From contig CP089458.1 in the NCBI GenBank assembly GCA_026636295.1, positions 434,001-498,000 on the forward strand: a stretch of DNA of 64,000 nucleotides, read 5' to 3'. Of the stretch, positions 18,389-28,259 are shown one piece after another. The stretch's first letter is position 1. Each line of letters begins with the position of its first letter. Position numbers and translations under genes: made by a program. The stretch comes from Medakamo hakoo (Eukaryota; Chlorophyta; Trebouxiophyceae; Coccomyxaceae). The notes below the pieces were generated by a model, which saw nothing but the letters and a program-made list of their open reading frames with translations, searched no databases and was not told the origin of the DNA.

Positions 18389-19685
18389 TCATGCGACAGG
18401 CAGGTCGGGCACGGCCGGCATGACGGGGACGTACCCGCGCTCCAGCTCCCACGCCAGCTGGGACAGCATGGTCAGCGAGCTCCGCGCATCCCGGTCGTCG
18501 ACCACGCGCCGGGCAAAGCGCACGCGGACGACCTCCCCTCCCCCGTCGGACGCGCCGTCCCGGGCCAGCCACGCAAACGCGCCCGCCTCATCCACCCACA
18601 GCAGCTCGGCGCCGGTCAGCTCGTCCAGGGCGCAGCCGGCGGCCAGGGCGGCGATGCGCGCCACTTCAGCCGGGCGGTTGGCGTTGAACTCGCCGACGAG
18701 GGCGGCCGCGCCGGACCGCAAGCCGTCCGGGACGGCCGACCGGTACGCGTGCGCCGAAATGGATTCGGCGGCCGCACTGCCGCCCAGTCCCGCCACGTGG
18801 AAGACGGATTCGACGTCCAGGCGGAAGTAGACGTCGTCCGGGCGTGGGGCGTCGACGCCCACGCCGGCCGAGCCGTGCAAGGCCGCGTGCGCTGCGGCAG
18901 CGGCGGCCGTGTCTTCGGCGGAGGAGAGCGGGGAGGCGGAGCCGACGAGCGTGCACCGCGCCAGCAGGCGGGCCGGGCGGTCGGGCGCCTGCACGAACAG
19001 GGAACAGCGCGGGGAACGGGCTAGGTTCGCGGTGTGGACGGCGTCGGAGCGGAGGCGGAGCAAGGGGAGGCCGTCCGCGTCCAGGACGTAGGAGGCGTAG
19101 GTGCCTGGGCGGGGGGGGGGGGGGGGGGGGGGGATGGGGTGAGGGTCGGGAGAGGTGAGAGCGCGCGACCGGGCGCCGTCGCTCGCTCGTCGGGTGGTGC
19201 AACGTTGCGCCGGGCTCACGCACGGCCGCCGTCTTTTCTGGGCATTCTACTACCACAGCAGACATCGCAAGCCCTCTTGCTAGCGGGCTGATGGCAGAGT
19301 GCGGCCAGCACGCGACCGCAACGCCCCGCGGAGCCGCCCCCACCCAAAACGCGACCCAATTCTCTCTCCACTCACCGAGCGGCACGCCGTCGTCGCCGAC
19401 CGTGCACAGCGTGCCGTGGGCGACCAGGTCGACGATGGTGCGGGCCGTCACGGCATTGGACGGCGGCTCCACGCCTCCGTCCGTGTGGGCCGGAGCATCG
19501 GCGTCGGCCGTGGCTGGGGCGGCGGCGGCGGAGGGGGCCGTGAGGCGGCGGCGGCGGCGCGGCGGCGCGAGCAGGGCGACCGCCGCGGATGGTTGGGGCG
19601 CAACACCGCGCAGTAACGGGGAGATGGGCATGCGTGCGGGCGCCGCCACGCCGCGCGCTGCGGCGGGCAAGGTGGAGGCGCGCAT
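18389..19685 (-). CDS. Plastid HugZ-like flavin split-barrel protein with DUF2470
   Basis: Exon 1 is 19685-19376 and exon 2 is 19104-18389; a split Gly codon joins DDGVPLG|TYASYVLDADGLP, giving 341 residues. The first roughly 75 are basic and Ala-rich, like a transit peptide. The middle (TARTIVDLVAHGTLCTV, RLRSDAVHTANLARSPRCSL) is the pyridoxamine-5'-phosphate-oxidase-like split barrel that binds FMN or heme. The end (LVGEFNANRPAEVARIAAL through GYVPVMP) fits DUF2470. Relatives include bacterial HugZ heme oxygenases and the plant GluTR-binding protein that regulates heme synthesis; which role applies here is open. The intron acceptor is preceded by 23 Cs (minus strand). Confidence 0.75.
19105..19133 (-). 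repeat. Poly-G/poly-C run at splice acceptor
   Basis: 23 Gs on the plus strand (19111-19133) read as 23 Cs in the pre-mRNA, ending about five bases before the acceptor AG of the HugZ-like gene. It acts as an extreme polypyrimidine tract made only of C. Confidence 0.85.
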
Positions 19686-19878
19686 TGTGGCGTGGAGCGG
19701 ACGAAAAAACGTTGTTCCGCCCAAGCCGAACAGACTCACGAGTGGCGAGCGCCGGCGGCGGGCGTTGCAGCAACCCCTTCAAAAGAAGCAGAACCACCTC
19801 AACACAACCCGGCGTGTCTCAACACACACCCCTCCTCCATCCGACGCGCCCGCCCCAAAAAACAGGATTGCGTCTGAT

Positions 19879-21243
19879 CTAGTCCTCGTTCACAATGCTT
19901 ACTGCCTCCCGGGCCACCCAGCCCCGGCCGTCGCCACCCCCACCAGCGCCCACACGCCCACACGCCGCCCGCCCACAGGCCCACGCCCCGACCGTCGCCC
20001 ACCGCCACGCGCCCGGCGCGCCGCCCTTCCCACCACCGCCCCCCTCTCCGGCCTCGCCGCCCCTCTCCCACGCCGCCGCCTCATCGAACATGGCCGCCAG
20101 CGGCGCGACGAGCTGCAGTTCTAGCGATCGGGGCCCGCCGCACAGAGGGCAGGGCGGCGCCGGCGGCGGCCCGCCCTCCGCCGGCCACACCACGCCACAC
20201 GCCGCCTGTTGCCCGCTTCCACCCCGTTCGTAGTACCGCGCCACCTGGTCCGGGCGCCGGGCAACCCGTTTCGCGAAGCGCAGATAGGCCGCGTCCGCGC
20301 CGGGCGCCGCGTCCTGTTCGTAGGCTTCGCCCGCCCAAGAGACGCCGGTCGGTTTTTTGGAAGACGGGCCGGGGGCAGCGACGGCGCACCCCCCGACTTC
20401 TTCGTCGTCGCCCGGCACGGCTTCCTCGCCCTCGCCTTCCTCGGCCCGGTAAGCCGCTAACAATTCCGCGATGTGTGCGTCCTCGGCTGCGGAGGGCTTC
20501 GGTGGACCGGCCGGCTCGGGTGCCCAACCGACCCAGAACGCGGGCAGGGATGGGGCGGTCGTGGACGGCGGCAGCGACCACGACGGCACAGCTAGCGCGC
20601 CCTCAGGCTCAGCGGCTTCCTTGGCGGGCGGGCGCCGTGTGCCAGTCGCTTGTGCAGCGGCCAGGGCCGCGCCGGCCGCGGCGAGCTCGGCGCTCAAGGC
20701 GGTCAGGTCCAGTGCCGTGGCTCCACCCTCCTCCGCCCCGCCGCCGCCGCGCTCGTTGTCGTCGTCACTCCAGCCGCCGTCGCCGCCGCCGCCAAACACA
20801 GGCGCAGGCGGTGCTGGTGCGGCCAATGCAGGCGCCGGCTCTGCCACGGCGGGCGTCGCTGCCGGTGCGTCCACGGCCGGCCCCCCCCCACCACTCACCC
20901 CAGCCCTCAACACGACCCACCCGCCCTCACCCGCCGCACACCCGCCGCCACCCTCTCCACCGTCACTGACGCAGCTGAACACGTACAGGGCCCGGTCGGG
21001 TGCATCCTGTAGCGGCGCGTGCGCTTGTAAAACAAGGGCCGTGGGTTTGCTGCACGTCGGACAGAGCGGCGGGAGCGTGGCCAGGTCAGCCGCCGCCGCT
21101 CCGTCTTCGGTCGAAGACGCATGCACTGGCGGCCCCGCCCCTGGAAAGACCGCCCGCCCGCCCGCCACGCTGTGCACGTGGCTGCGATGCTCTGTCGGAC
21201 CGACCAGGTCGCCCGCCACGCCCAGGTGGACGGTGGCCGCCAT
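19879..21243 (-). CDS. PDCD2L: PDCD2/TSR4-like ribosome biogenesis protein
   Basis: PDCD2 and yeast Tsr4 are dedicated chaperones of ribosomal protein uS5 during 40S assembly. It is a single exon of 454 residues from ATG 21243. The start VHLGVAGDLVGP and LCPTCSKPTALVLQAHAPL (Cys pair) match the N-terminal domain. RFAKRVARRPDQVARYYERGG, then CPLCGGPRSLELQLVAPLAAMFDEA, is the PDCD2 C-terminal domain with its zinc-type Cys pair. Between them lies an acidic, Pro-rich linker of about 170 residues. The start codon is 70 bp from that of the octanoyltransferase on the other strand, implying one bidirectional promoter. Confidence 0.83.
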   Translation of the reverse strand: MAATVHLGVAGDLVGPTEHRSHVHSVAGGRAVFPGAGPPVHASSTEDGAAAADLATLPPLCPTCSKPTALVLQAHAPLQDAPDRALYVFSCVSDGGEGGGGCAAGEGGWVVLRAGVSGGGGPAVDAPAATPAVAEPAPALAAPAPPAPVFGGGGDGGWSDDDNERGGGGAEEGGATALDLTALSAELAAAGAALAAAQATGTRRPPAKEAAEPEGALAVPSWSLPPSTTAPSLPAFWVGWAPEPAGPPKPSAAEDAHIAELLAAYRAEEGEGEEAVPGDDEEVGGCAVAAPGPSSKKPTGVSWAGEAYEQDAAPGADAAYLRFAKRVARRPDQVARYYERGGSGQQAACGVVWPAEGGPPPAPPCPLCGGPRSLELQLVAPLAAMFDEAAAWERGGEAGEGGGGGKGGAPGAWRWATVGAWACGRAACGRVGAGGGGDGRGWVAREAVSIVNED

Positions 21244-21313
21244 GATTGGTGAGAAACGGCGGTTTGAAGAAAGCATACGAAAAATTTTCGTCGCGCTTCT
21301 CACAAAAAAAATA
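21244..21313. promoter_or_regulatory. 70-bp bidirectional promoter, PDCD2/LIP2
   Basis: Only 70 bp separate opposing ATGs. It contains an AT-rich inverted motif ACGAAAAATTTTCGT (about 21277-21291), near-palindromic, and an A-run just before the LIP2 start. Both 5' UTRs and the core promoters must fit here or overlap coding sequence. Confidence 0.55.
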
Positions 21314-22208
21314 ATGCGGCCGCCCTTGCTGCGCGTCGCGCAGTTCCTGGACCCCGTTCACTACGCTGACGGCCTGCGCCTCCTGGACGGTCTGGCCGCC
21401 GCACGGGTAGCGGGGAGCGTACCGGACACGGTGCTAGTGCTGGAGGTAAGAAAGGAGGGGGCGGCCTGGCTTTCGCGAACCGACCGCGCTCACCTGCTCC
21501 ACCCCCGCTCTCTCTCACGAACACCGACCCGCTCCCCCTCCACCACGCCAGCACCACCCCGTCTACACGCTGGGCAAGCGTGGCCTGGACGCCCACCTGC
21601 GCGGCGTGGACCCCGCTTCCGCATCCTCCCGCGCCGCCTTCGCCGCCGCCACCGGCGCGGACGTCGCGACCTCACCCCGTGGCGGGGAAGCGACCTGGCA
21701 CGGCCCCGGCCAGGCCGTCGTCTACCCCATCCTGGCCCTGCGCCCACTGCGCCTGGGCGCGCGGGCGTACGTGGAAGCACTGGAAGACGCCATGGTCGCC
21801 GCGGCTGGGCAGTTCGCCGTCCCCGCGGCCGCTCGCGTCCCGGGCAGGGGGCCCGGTGCTTGGGTAGGTTCGCGAAAAATCGGGGCCGTCGGCGTCCGCA
21901 TCGCGCGCGGCGTCGCGTCGCACGGCGTGGCTTTGAATGCATGTCCAGACTTGAGCGCGTTTGATGCGATTGTGCCGTGCGGGGAAGACGTGGGGCCGGG
22001 CGGGGCGCGGCCGGTGACGTCCCTCGAAGAAGAGCTGCGGCGTGGGTTTCGGGGTGGTGGGCCGCCCTCCCCTCCCCCTCTAGTCAGCGCGCAGGAGGCG
22101 GGGGCGGCCGTGGTGGCGGCGCTGGCACGGCGCATAGGCTGGGAGGACATCCGGGCGGTCGACCCGGCGGTGCTGTGGGCCGAGGCAGCAGGGGCGGGAG
22201 GCGTGTGA
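21314..22208 (+). CDS. LIP2: Octanoyl-[ACP]:protein octanoyltransferase (lipoate biosynthesis)
   Basis: LipB-type enzyme that moves octanoyl from acyl carrier protein to lipoyl domains of 2-oxoacid dehydrogenases and the glycine H protein, in mitochondria or plastids. Exon 1 is 21314-21445, the intron GTAAGA...GCCAG is 21446-21551 and exon 2 is 21552-22208, giving 262 residues. Hallmarks: HHPVYTLGKRG, RGGEATWHGPGQAVVYPIL, KIGAVGVRIARGVASHGVAL with the catalytic Lys, and FDAIVPCGEDVG with the nucleophilic Cys. The N-terminus is only weakly basic, so the organelle is unclear. It shares a 70-bp spacer with PDCD2. Confidence 0.92.
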
Positions 22209-22287
22209 AAAGCGTAGAAGGAAGGACGGACCTAGCCACAACCCCCTCTGTTCACACGCGTCCCGCCCGCCCGCCCTCTTCTCCCTC

Positions 22288-23718
22288 CTACCCCGCCGGC
22301 ACCGCGGCTCCAGCGTCCGCAGGCGCGCCCCCGTCTCCTACCCGCACCCACCCGCCCAGCACGTCAAACACCCGCCCATCGCCCGCGTGGACCAGGCGCA
22401 GGGCCGGCAGCCGGTGCACGCCTGGCGCGAGCGCGACCAACGACACGCTCAGCTCCGCACTGGCGCGGGGCGGCAGCTCCCCGCCTGGCACGACGGGGCG
22501 GGCGTCGCCGTGCAAGAAGACGGAGGCGGGCGGGGTTGGAGGCGGTGGAGGTGCGGCGGCGCTCGCAGCGGACCGCCGGGCGTCTGCTGCTGCTGCCGCG
22601 CCTTCGCCGCCCTCTTCGTCTTCACCCTCAAAAAAGGCGGCAGACGCGCCGGCCGGCTCCAAGCGCAGCGGGCCCACGGCCACGTCCAGGGCCGACGAGA
22701 CGCGCAGGGTGACGGAAAAGGGCGTGGCGAGCGGCGCGGTGGACGGCAGGGCCGCGGCTGTGAGTGCGACCGCGCGCGCGGCCGCGGGCGCGGCCGCCAC
22801 CTCTTGCGTCTGCAGGCGGCCCGGCGCGCCCAGCGGGCCGGTCCACCTCAGGTCCAGGCGGCCCAGGGGCGCGCCCGGCGGCGGAAGCGGGGCCCTGGCC
22901 GGGTCGGCCGCCCGGACGCGGAAGACGAAGGACGCCGCTCCCGACGGCGGGATGGGCGGCGGCGGCGCGTCAGGGCTGCCGCTCCCGCTCCCGACCGCGG
23001 TCGCGACCAGGCCGGCCGCCGCGTCGAAGCGGGGCGGGTCCAGGGCGAGCGGGCCGGCTTTCAGGTTGTCGACCGTCGCTTCCACCAGGGCGGACGGAGC
23101 TGCGGAGGGAGGGGCGCCACCCGCGGGCGGCGGGAGGTGCCGCACCTTTGTCCGCACCGCCAGCGGCGGCGCGGCCGTGAACTTGAAGTACGCCGGCAGG
23201 TGCTTGCGTTCACCAGAGACGGCGCTCGTGTACGCGGCCGTGCAGACCAGCGTGTGCGGGCCCAGGGCGCGGACGTCGTGCCTCAGCACGAAGTCGTGCC
23301 GCCCGCCTGGGTGGAGCAACGCGATCGGCGCCTCGCCCGTGTCGTAGAGCGGCACGCGCCCGCCGTCCGTCTGCAGTTCGGCGCGGACGGCCAGGGCGGC
23401 CGCCCCCGCCCCCGCCGGCCCGGGAGAACAGGCGAGCGAGACGAGGCAGGAGAAGGTCTCGCCAAGGTAGACGGGGCCGAAGGAGGGCGGCAGGGCCAGC
23501 GGGCCGCGCAGCCCCAGCGCGCCCACGGGGTCGGGGAGGTCGATGCGCGACGCAAAGCGGCCTGGACCGGCTGAGGCATCCGGCGCGGCCGTCGCCCGCC
23601 CGCCTTCGGGGCGGAAGTCTTGCCCCAGGTCCAGGCGGAGCGGCGGGTCGAGGTCGAGGGACGGCTTGGCCAGCCGGACGACGTAAAAGGTGAGGATGTG
23701 CGGGCCGGCGCCGGCCAT
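22288..23718 (-). CDS. TRAPPC13: TRAPP complex subunit TRAPPC13
   Basis: TRAPP complexes are exchange factors for Rab GTPases in Golgi and autophagy traffic; TRAPPC13 belongs to the larger TRAPPIII form in animals and plants. It is a single exon of 476 residues. The N-terminus (HILTFYVVRLAKPSLDLDPPL), PVYLGETFSCLVSLACSPG, GRHDFVLRHDVRALGPHTLVC and RKHLPAYFKFTAAPPLAVRTK follow the family, which consists of immunoglobulin-like beta domains. A polyAla/Pro insert lies near residue 400. The chosen ATG (23718) opens just before the conserved strand. It is head to head with UBE2K. Confidence 0.8.
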   Translation of the reverse strand: MAGAGPHILTFYVVRLAKPSLDLDPPLRLDLGQDFRPEGGRATAAPDASAGPGRFASRIDLPDPVGALGLRGPLALPPSFGPVYLGETFSCLVSLACSPGPAGAGAAALAVRAELQTDGGRVPLYDTGEAPIALLHPGGRHDFVLRHDVRALGPHTLVCTAAYTSAVSGERKHLPAYFKFTAAPPLAVRTKVRHLPPPAGGAPPSAAPSALVEATVDNLKAGPLALDPPRFDAAAGLVATAVGSGSGSPDAPPPPIPPSGAASFVFRVRAADPARAPLPPPGAPLGRLDLRWTGPLGAPGRLQTQEVAAAPAAARAVALTAAALPSTAPLATPFSVTLRVSSALDVAVGPLRLEPAGASAAFFEGEDEEGGEGAAAAADARRSAASAAAPPPPPTPPASVFLHGDARPVVPGGELPPRASAELSVSLVALAPGVHRLPALRLVHAGDGRVFDVLGGWVRVGDGGAPADAGAAVPAG

Positions 23719-24197
23719 GGTTGTGGGTGGGTGGGCGTCACACGCGCGTGCTCGCACGCGCGCGCAAGAGGGCCGGACGGATCGGCCCGCCCGCTATCCT
23801 CCTCCCCCCGGGCGTGAATGGGGAAACAGGCGGGGCAGTGCGAGGTTGGAAACACGCAGGGGCGGCGCGTGAAGGGGCCCCGGCCCGTGTGCGGGACGAG
23901 TGCGCTCCACCGGTGCCCCCGCTCAAGGCTCGGGCGCGCCGAGCGACAGATCAGACGCCTGGTCGACACGTCCGTGGATGGACGGCCGGGGTGGGTGCCC
24001 CCGTTTGTGGGCGCTCGCAACCGGTCGAAAAAGAAGAGAAGAGTGCGGGCCCATTCGTTTGTGCGCGCTCTCACACACGCGACCGGCGCTTGCGGCGAAA
24101 AAAAGACGGGGAGCACGGTACGCGCGTGAGTGTCCTCTTCGCTTCACGACCACGCGCACGGCACCGGCGCGCACGCTCACACTTGCAGACCCCAGCC
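23719..24197. promoter_or_regulatory. Divergent intergenic region TRAPPC13/UBE2K
   Basis: 479 bp between opposing start codons. Frames are open on both strands, but none resembles a protein. GAAAAAAAG tracts near 24030 and 24098 are the only AT-rich islands. Confidence 0.45.
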
Positions 24198-25416
24198 ATG
24201 GACGCCGGCCGAGTCCAGGTGCGGTTTGTTTCGGCGAGAGCAAAAAGGAAAGGCGCCATTGGGTGCGCGCGGTCGCGCGGTCGCCGTTTGCGCCCACGCG
24301 CGCAAGCTCGTGCGACCACGTGCAGGACGGCGGGTCGGGCACGCTGTGCTCGCCTCACCCGTGAAGGCGTAGAGAAAGAAGTGACGCGGGGAACAATGCG
24401 CGCGAGATGGACTGCTTCCTTTCTGCGCGACCAACCCGGCCCGGTCAGAAGGCCTCTCCATGACCACCACCACGCCCGCCCCCACCTCCCCCGAAATCGC
24501 ACACGCCCACACCCCAACTTACAGAAAGAGCTGCGGGAGATTGAGCGCGACACAAAGTCCGGCGTGTCCGTGGCGCTCAAGTCCACGTCCGGAGCGGGAG
24601 ACAACCTGACCAAGCTGACGGGGTATGTGGAGGGCCCGCGCGACACGCCGTACGAGGGCGGCTACTTTGTCATTGACATCGAGCTCGGTGAGGAGGAGAG
24701 GGCGGAGGAGGGAGGGGCGTGTGAGGCTGCGCGTGCGCGGGGCAAAACACGGCGGAGGATTGACTCCAGCCGGGGGGCCTCCCCATCCCCAAACTCTGAC
24801 GACCCACGCACACACACAAAAAACGCACACAACGCAAAACACACAGACGACCAGTATCCCTTTGCCCCGCCGCGCATGCGGTTCGCCACCAAGGTGTGGC
24901 ACCCCAACATTTCCTCCGCCTCCGGCGCCATCTGCCTGGACATCCTGCGCGACGCGTGGTCGCCCGCCCTGACGCTGAAGACGGCGCTGCTCTCGCTCCA
25001 GTCGCTGCTGGCCTCGCCCGTCCCGGACGACCCGCAGGACGCGGTCGTGGCCAAGCAGTACCTGAACGACCACGACGAGTGGGCGCGGACGGCTAAAATG
25101 TGGACGGGTGAGAGCGGGAGAGGCGGGAGAGGGCCGCGTGGGGTTTGAGGGGAAGAAGGAACAAGAAAGGAAAAGCACAAAAACAGAGCCGCCTCACCCC
25201 AGGCTGACCGCCCCCCTCCCACCCCACCCACCCACCCACAAACACCAACCAAAAACAGAAAACTTTGCCCACCGGTCCTTGGTCGCGTCCGAGGACGAGA
25301 AAGTCTCCCGCCTTGTGGGCATGGGCTTTGAAGCCGCGGCCGCGACGGCGGCGCTGCGCGGTGCGGGCGGCGACGAGACGGCGGCCTTGGAGGCGTTGCT
25401 GGCGGGGGCAGGGTGA
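24198..25416 (+). CDS. UBE2K: Ubiquitin-conjugating enzyme E2 K (UBC1-type) with UBA domain
   Basis: Class II E2 that builds Lys48-linked ubiquitin chains. Four exons: 24198-24218 (MDAGRVQ), 24525-24687, 24847-25107 and 25259-25416. All junction phases agree (IEL|DDQYPFAPP; KMWT|ENFAHRS) and give 200 residues, the length of human UBE2K. The UBC fold covers residues 1-150, with HPNISSASGAICLDILRDAW and catalytic Cys91. The tail EKVSRLVGMGFEAAAATAAL...LLAGAG is a UBA domain that binds ubiquitin. Introns 1 and 2 (306 and 159 bp) are both multiples of three and stop-free, so the first three exons and the introns between them form one open frame. Confidence 0.95.
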
Positions 25417-25885
25417 GAAAAATCGAGGGGTTGGGGATGGGGGGAGGGGTCTCGGGGAGCCCACTCGGGACGGCGGGGGAGGAGAGAAGTGAGTGAGTAT
25501 GTTTATAGCGCAGCGTGGAAAAATGACAACGACAAAGAATGAAACCAAGCAACAAAAGAAAGCGGCGCCCGGCGTTTCCCCTGGGCGGGACACGAGGGAG
25601 CCCCCCCGTTCCCTCTGGGCGGCGGTGCGCGGGGCCAAAAAAAACCTCCCCCACTCTCTCATCTCTCTCGTCTTTTTTTTTGGTCTGTCAAAGACTTCAC
25701 ACGCCCAGCAAAGACCAGCCACAATGCCCCCCGCACCCCGCTCGGGGTGCGGGCAAGAACAAACTAAATGATGGGGGAAAGGGGTGAAAAAAAAGTGGGG
25801 TTCACTCGCGCGGCCCACAGCGGCTGGGCATGGAAGGGGGGAGAGGGGAACACTGGGCTGCCTCAACACACGTTTTGAGAGCCTC
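25417..25885. other. Convergent 3' region UBE2K/B3
   Basis: 469 bp between two stop codons. It carries A-rich patches and T-runs and a few poly-A-signal-like words, but no gene that I can support. Confidence 0.5.
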
Positions 25886-27842
25886 TCACCCGCGCCCAGC
25901 GGCAGGGGGCTTGTTGCTGGCCGCGGCCGCGGCCGCCGCAGCAGCTGCGGCCGCAGCTGCGTGCGCGTGCGCGGCTTGGGCTGCGGCCGCCGCCGCCGCC
26001 GCGTGCCAGGCCCGGGGCAGCGCCCGCAGGCCAACGGTCGCGTCCAGGATGGAGTCGGCGGCGGCGCGGACCTCGGCCACGCCCGCGGCCAGGGCGGCGG
26101 CCGCGGCTGGGTGGCCCGCCGTGGCTGCTGACAGGGCGGGCGACCCCGCGAGCGCGTCGGCCGTCGCCATCAGGCCCGCCACAGCGGACAGGCACCGCCT
26201 GGAATGAGCGTCCACCGCCGCGGCGGCGCTCGCCAGGTGCGGCGGCGGCGCGGGAGGCGGTGACGTGGAAGGCGGCAGCGGCGGCCCGGCGCCCGGCCCT
26301 GGAGAGCTGGGCGCACCACCGCCGACGCCCGCAAGCGGCGCGGGCGAGGCCAGGCGCGGCGTCGTGCCACCGCCGCCACCAGACGCGGCCAACCAAGCCG
26401 AAGCTAGAGGAGAGGCGGACGGAACGGGAGGCGCGCCGAAGCCGGCGAAGGCGGCCGGGAGCGGCGGCGGCGGCGGCGGCGGCGACGGCCAGGCCGCGGC
26501 CGCGGCGCCCGCACTCCCACCGCCCCGGCGAGCCGACGTCGCGGACGAGCGCAAGGTGCCGCCGCCCGCGCCCACGGCCCGTAGGGCGGCCGCCGCGTTG
26601 GACAGCAGCGCCATGCCGGGCGGGGCTGGAGGGGGTGTCCCGTCCGGCTGCGCGGCGGCTAGGGCGGGCCAGGACGCCTGGCCGGGCGGAGCGGTGCCCG
26701 GCTCGGCCGCAGGTGGTGGTGGTGGCGGCGGGCCCTGCGTCTTCGCGCGCTTGCGCGGCGGTGGAGGGGGGCGGTCGGCCGACGTCGGGGACAGGGATCC
26801 GGGGACGACAGGCGCAGCTCCATCCCCACCGGGCGCCGCGTCGGGCGTGGGCGGCGTGACGGCCGTCCCTGGCGAGTGCGCGGGCGCGGGCGCCGCGGCC
26901 GCGGCCGGAGGAGGCGCGGACGTCGCGCCGCCCGCTGCCGTCAACGGCGGTGGTGGAGGAGGCAGTGCGGGCGCCGCCGCCGCCGACGGCCCGGGCTGTT
27001 CCGCTTCGCCCGCCGCCCAGGCCCGGGCCCACGCACCGTCAGGGGCCGGGGCTGCGGCGGCCGTGGCGGCCGCGAGCTGCGGGCTGTCGCCGACGGTGCC
27101 TTCACCGCCGCTTCCGGGCACCGGCGCGGGCGGCGGCGGCGTCGTCGTCGCGACGACCGCCGTCGGCGCGTGTGCGTCGCCTCCACCCGCGCGCACTGCG
27201 CTCCGGGCTGTGATGGTCGCCCGCACGCGTGGAGGGGGAGGGGGCGGCGGCCGGCCCGCGCCGGGCGCCCGGCGTGGCGACGACGCACCGGCGGCGGTGG
27301 TCGGCGGCGCGGGCCGGGCCACGGGCTCCACCCGCTCAAAGGTGAGCAGGTCGCCCGGCTGGGCGCCCACGGCCCGGGCAAAGGCTTTCCAGCCCTGCAG
27401 CGTAAATTCCCATTGGGCCTTGTTGCGGCGGGGCAGGATGGCGACTTCCCAGACGTCGCCGCGCGTCGAGGTCGCGGTGGTGGTGGGGGGACCGTCGCCG
27501 CCGCCGCCGCCGCCATGCGCGCTGCTGCTGCGCCCGCCGACCAGCTCCAAGTCCGAGTCCACGAGGTCCGGGTGCGACGTCACAAAGTCGGACGGGATGG
27601 TCAGCTTGTAGGTCGGCTCGACGGACGTGGCCGGAATTTTCTGTGTGTGAGGGGACCAGGGCGAGGGGGGAGAGGGGGAGGCGACGTGGATCAGGGCGAG
27701 GGGGGAAGGGGTGCGAAGGTCGATGATGAGCTGTCAGGGCGGCCGGCGGCAAAAAAAAACGCTGCCGACCCTCCGTTACTAGGCGCGCCAGCGGGTCAGG
27801 AGGAGGTGAGATGCCATGAACTCGCCCCAGAGGGCAGCGCAT
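25886..27842 (-). CDS. B3 DNA-binding domain protein
   Basis: B3 is a green-lineage transcription factor fold. Exon 2 (27640-25886) encodes KIPATSVEPTYKLTIPSDFV, WEVAILPRRN, WEFTLQGWKAFARAVG and QPGDLLTFERVE: the strands and GW..F...GD..F pattern of B3, interrupted by a Gly/Ser/Thr loop. Exon 1 is proposed as 27842-27780 (MRCPLGRVHGISPPPDPLARL, GTAACG donor); phase fits, but the start is less certain. After the domain the remaining roughly 480 of 605 residues are Ala/Pro/Gly low-complexity with a basic patch RKRAKTQG that could be a nuclear signal. No ARF, RAV or HSI partner domain is seen. It faces ATM head to head. Targets are unknown. Confidence 0.72.
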
Positions 27843-28259
27843 GCCACGCCGTTACCCCAAACAGGGAGGATGTGGAGTCGGAGCGGGTTGACGGCCCAGG
27901 GCGGCCGGACGTTGGGCTGGGCCGCCGCATGCGAGGCTCGCACTCCCGCCGCGTCGAGGCGACGCCCGTGCACACCTTGCTGAACCCGGTCGCCCAGATC
28001 GCGACATGCCCTCTGTCGTTTCGGACATGACGATTGGGCGACGGCTCGCCCATTGGGGGGAGAGAAGGGGCGGCGGCGGTGTTCCGCGACCGCCCGGGCC
28101 CGTCGTCTCCACCGACGACGGAAAGAGTGTGGATGGCGAGCGGGCCAAGGCCTCCACTCTTTGCTTCGCTCGCGCGCTCGTCCCCTGTGCGCGAAGGGCG
28201 GAAAAAAAGAAACGCACACATCCGCTCCAGATGCCCGCCCCCTGATACACGCAGCAAGC
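27843..28259. promoter_or_regulatory. Divergent region between B3 gene and ATM
   Basis: 417 bp between the proposed B3 start and the ATM start. A minus-strand frame starting at ATG 28030 (MSETTEGMSRSG...) is open for about 60 codons, but has no recognisable family; I treat it as non-coding or as 5' leader of the B3 gene. Confidence 0.4.

Noticed and set aside
27782-28030. Small minus-strand frame upstream of the B3 gene (MSETTEGMSRSG... or an alternative frame with a hydrophobic end)
   Set aside because: No family match, and frames shift without convincing introns; left as leader or intergenic DNA.
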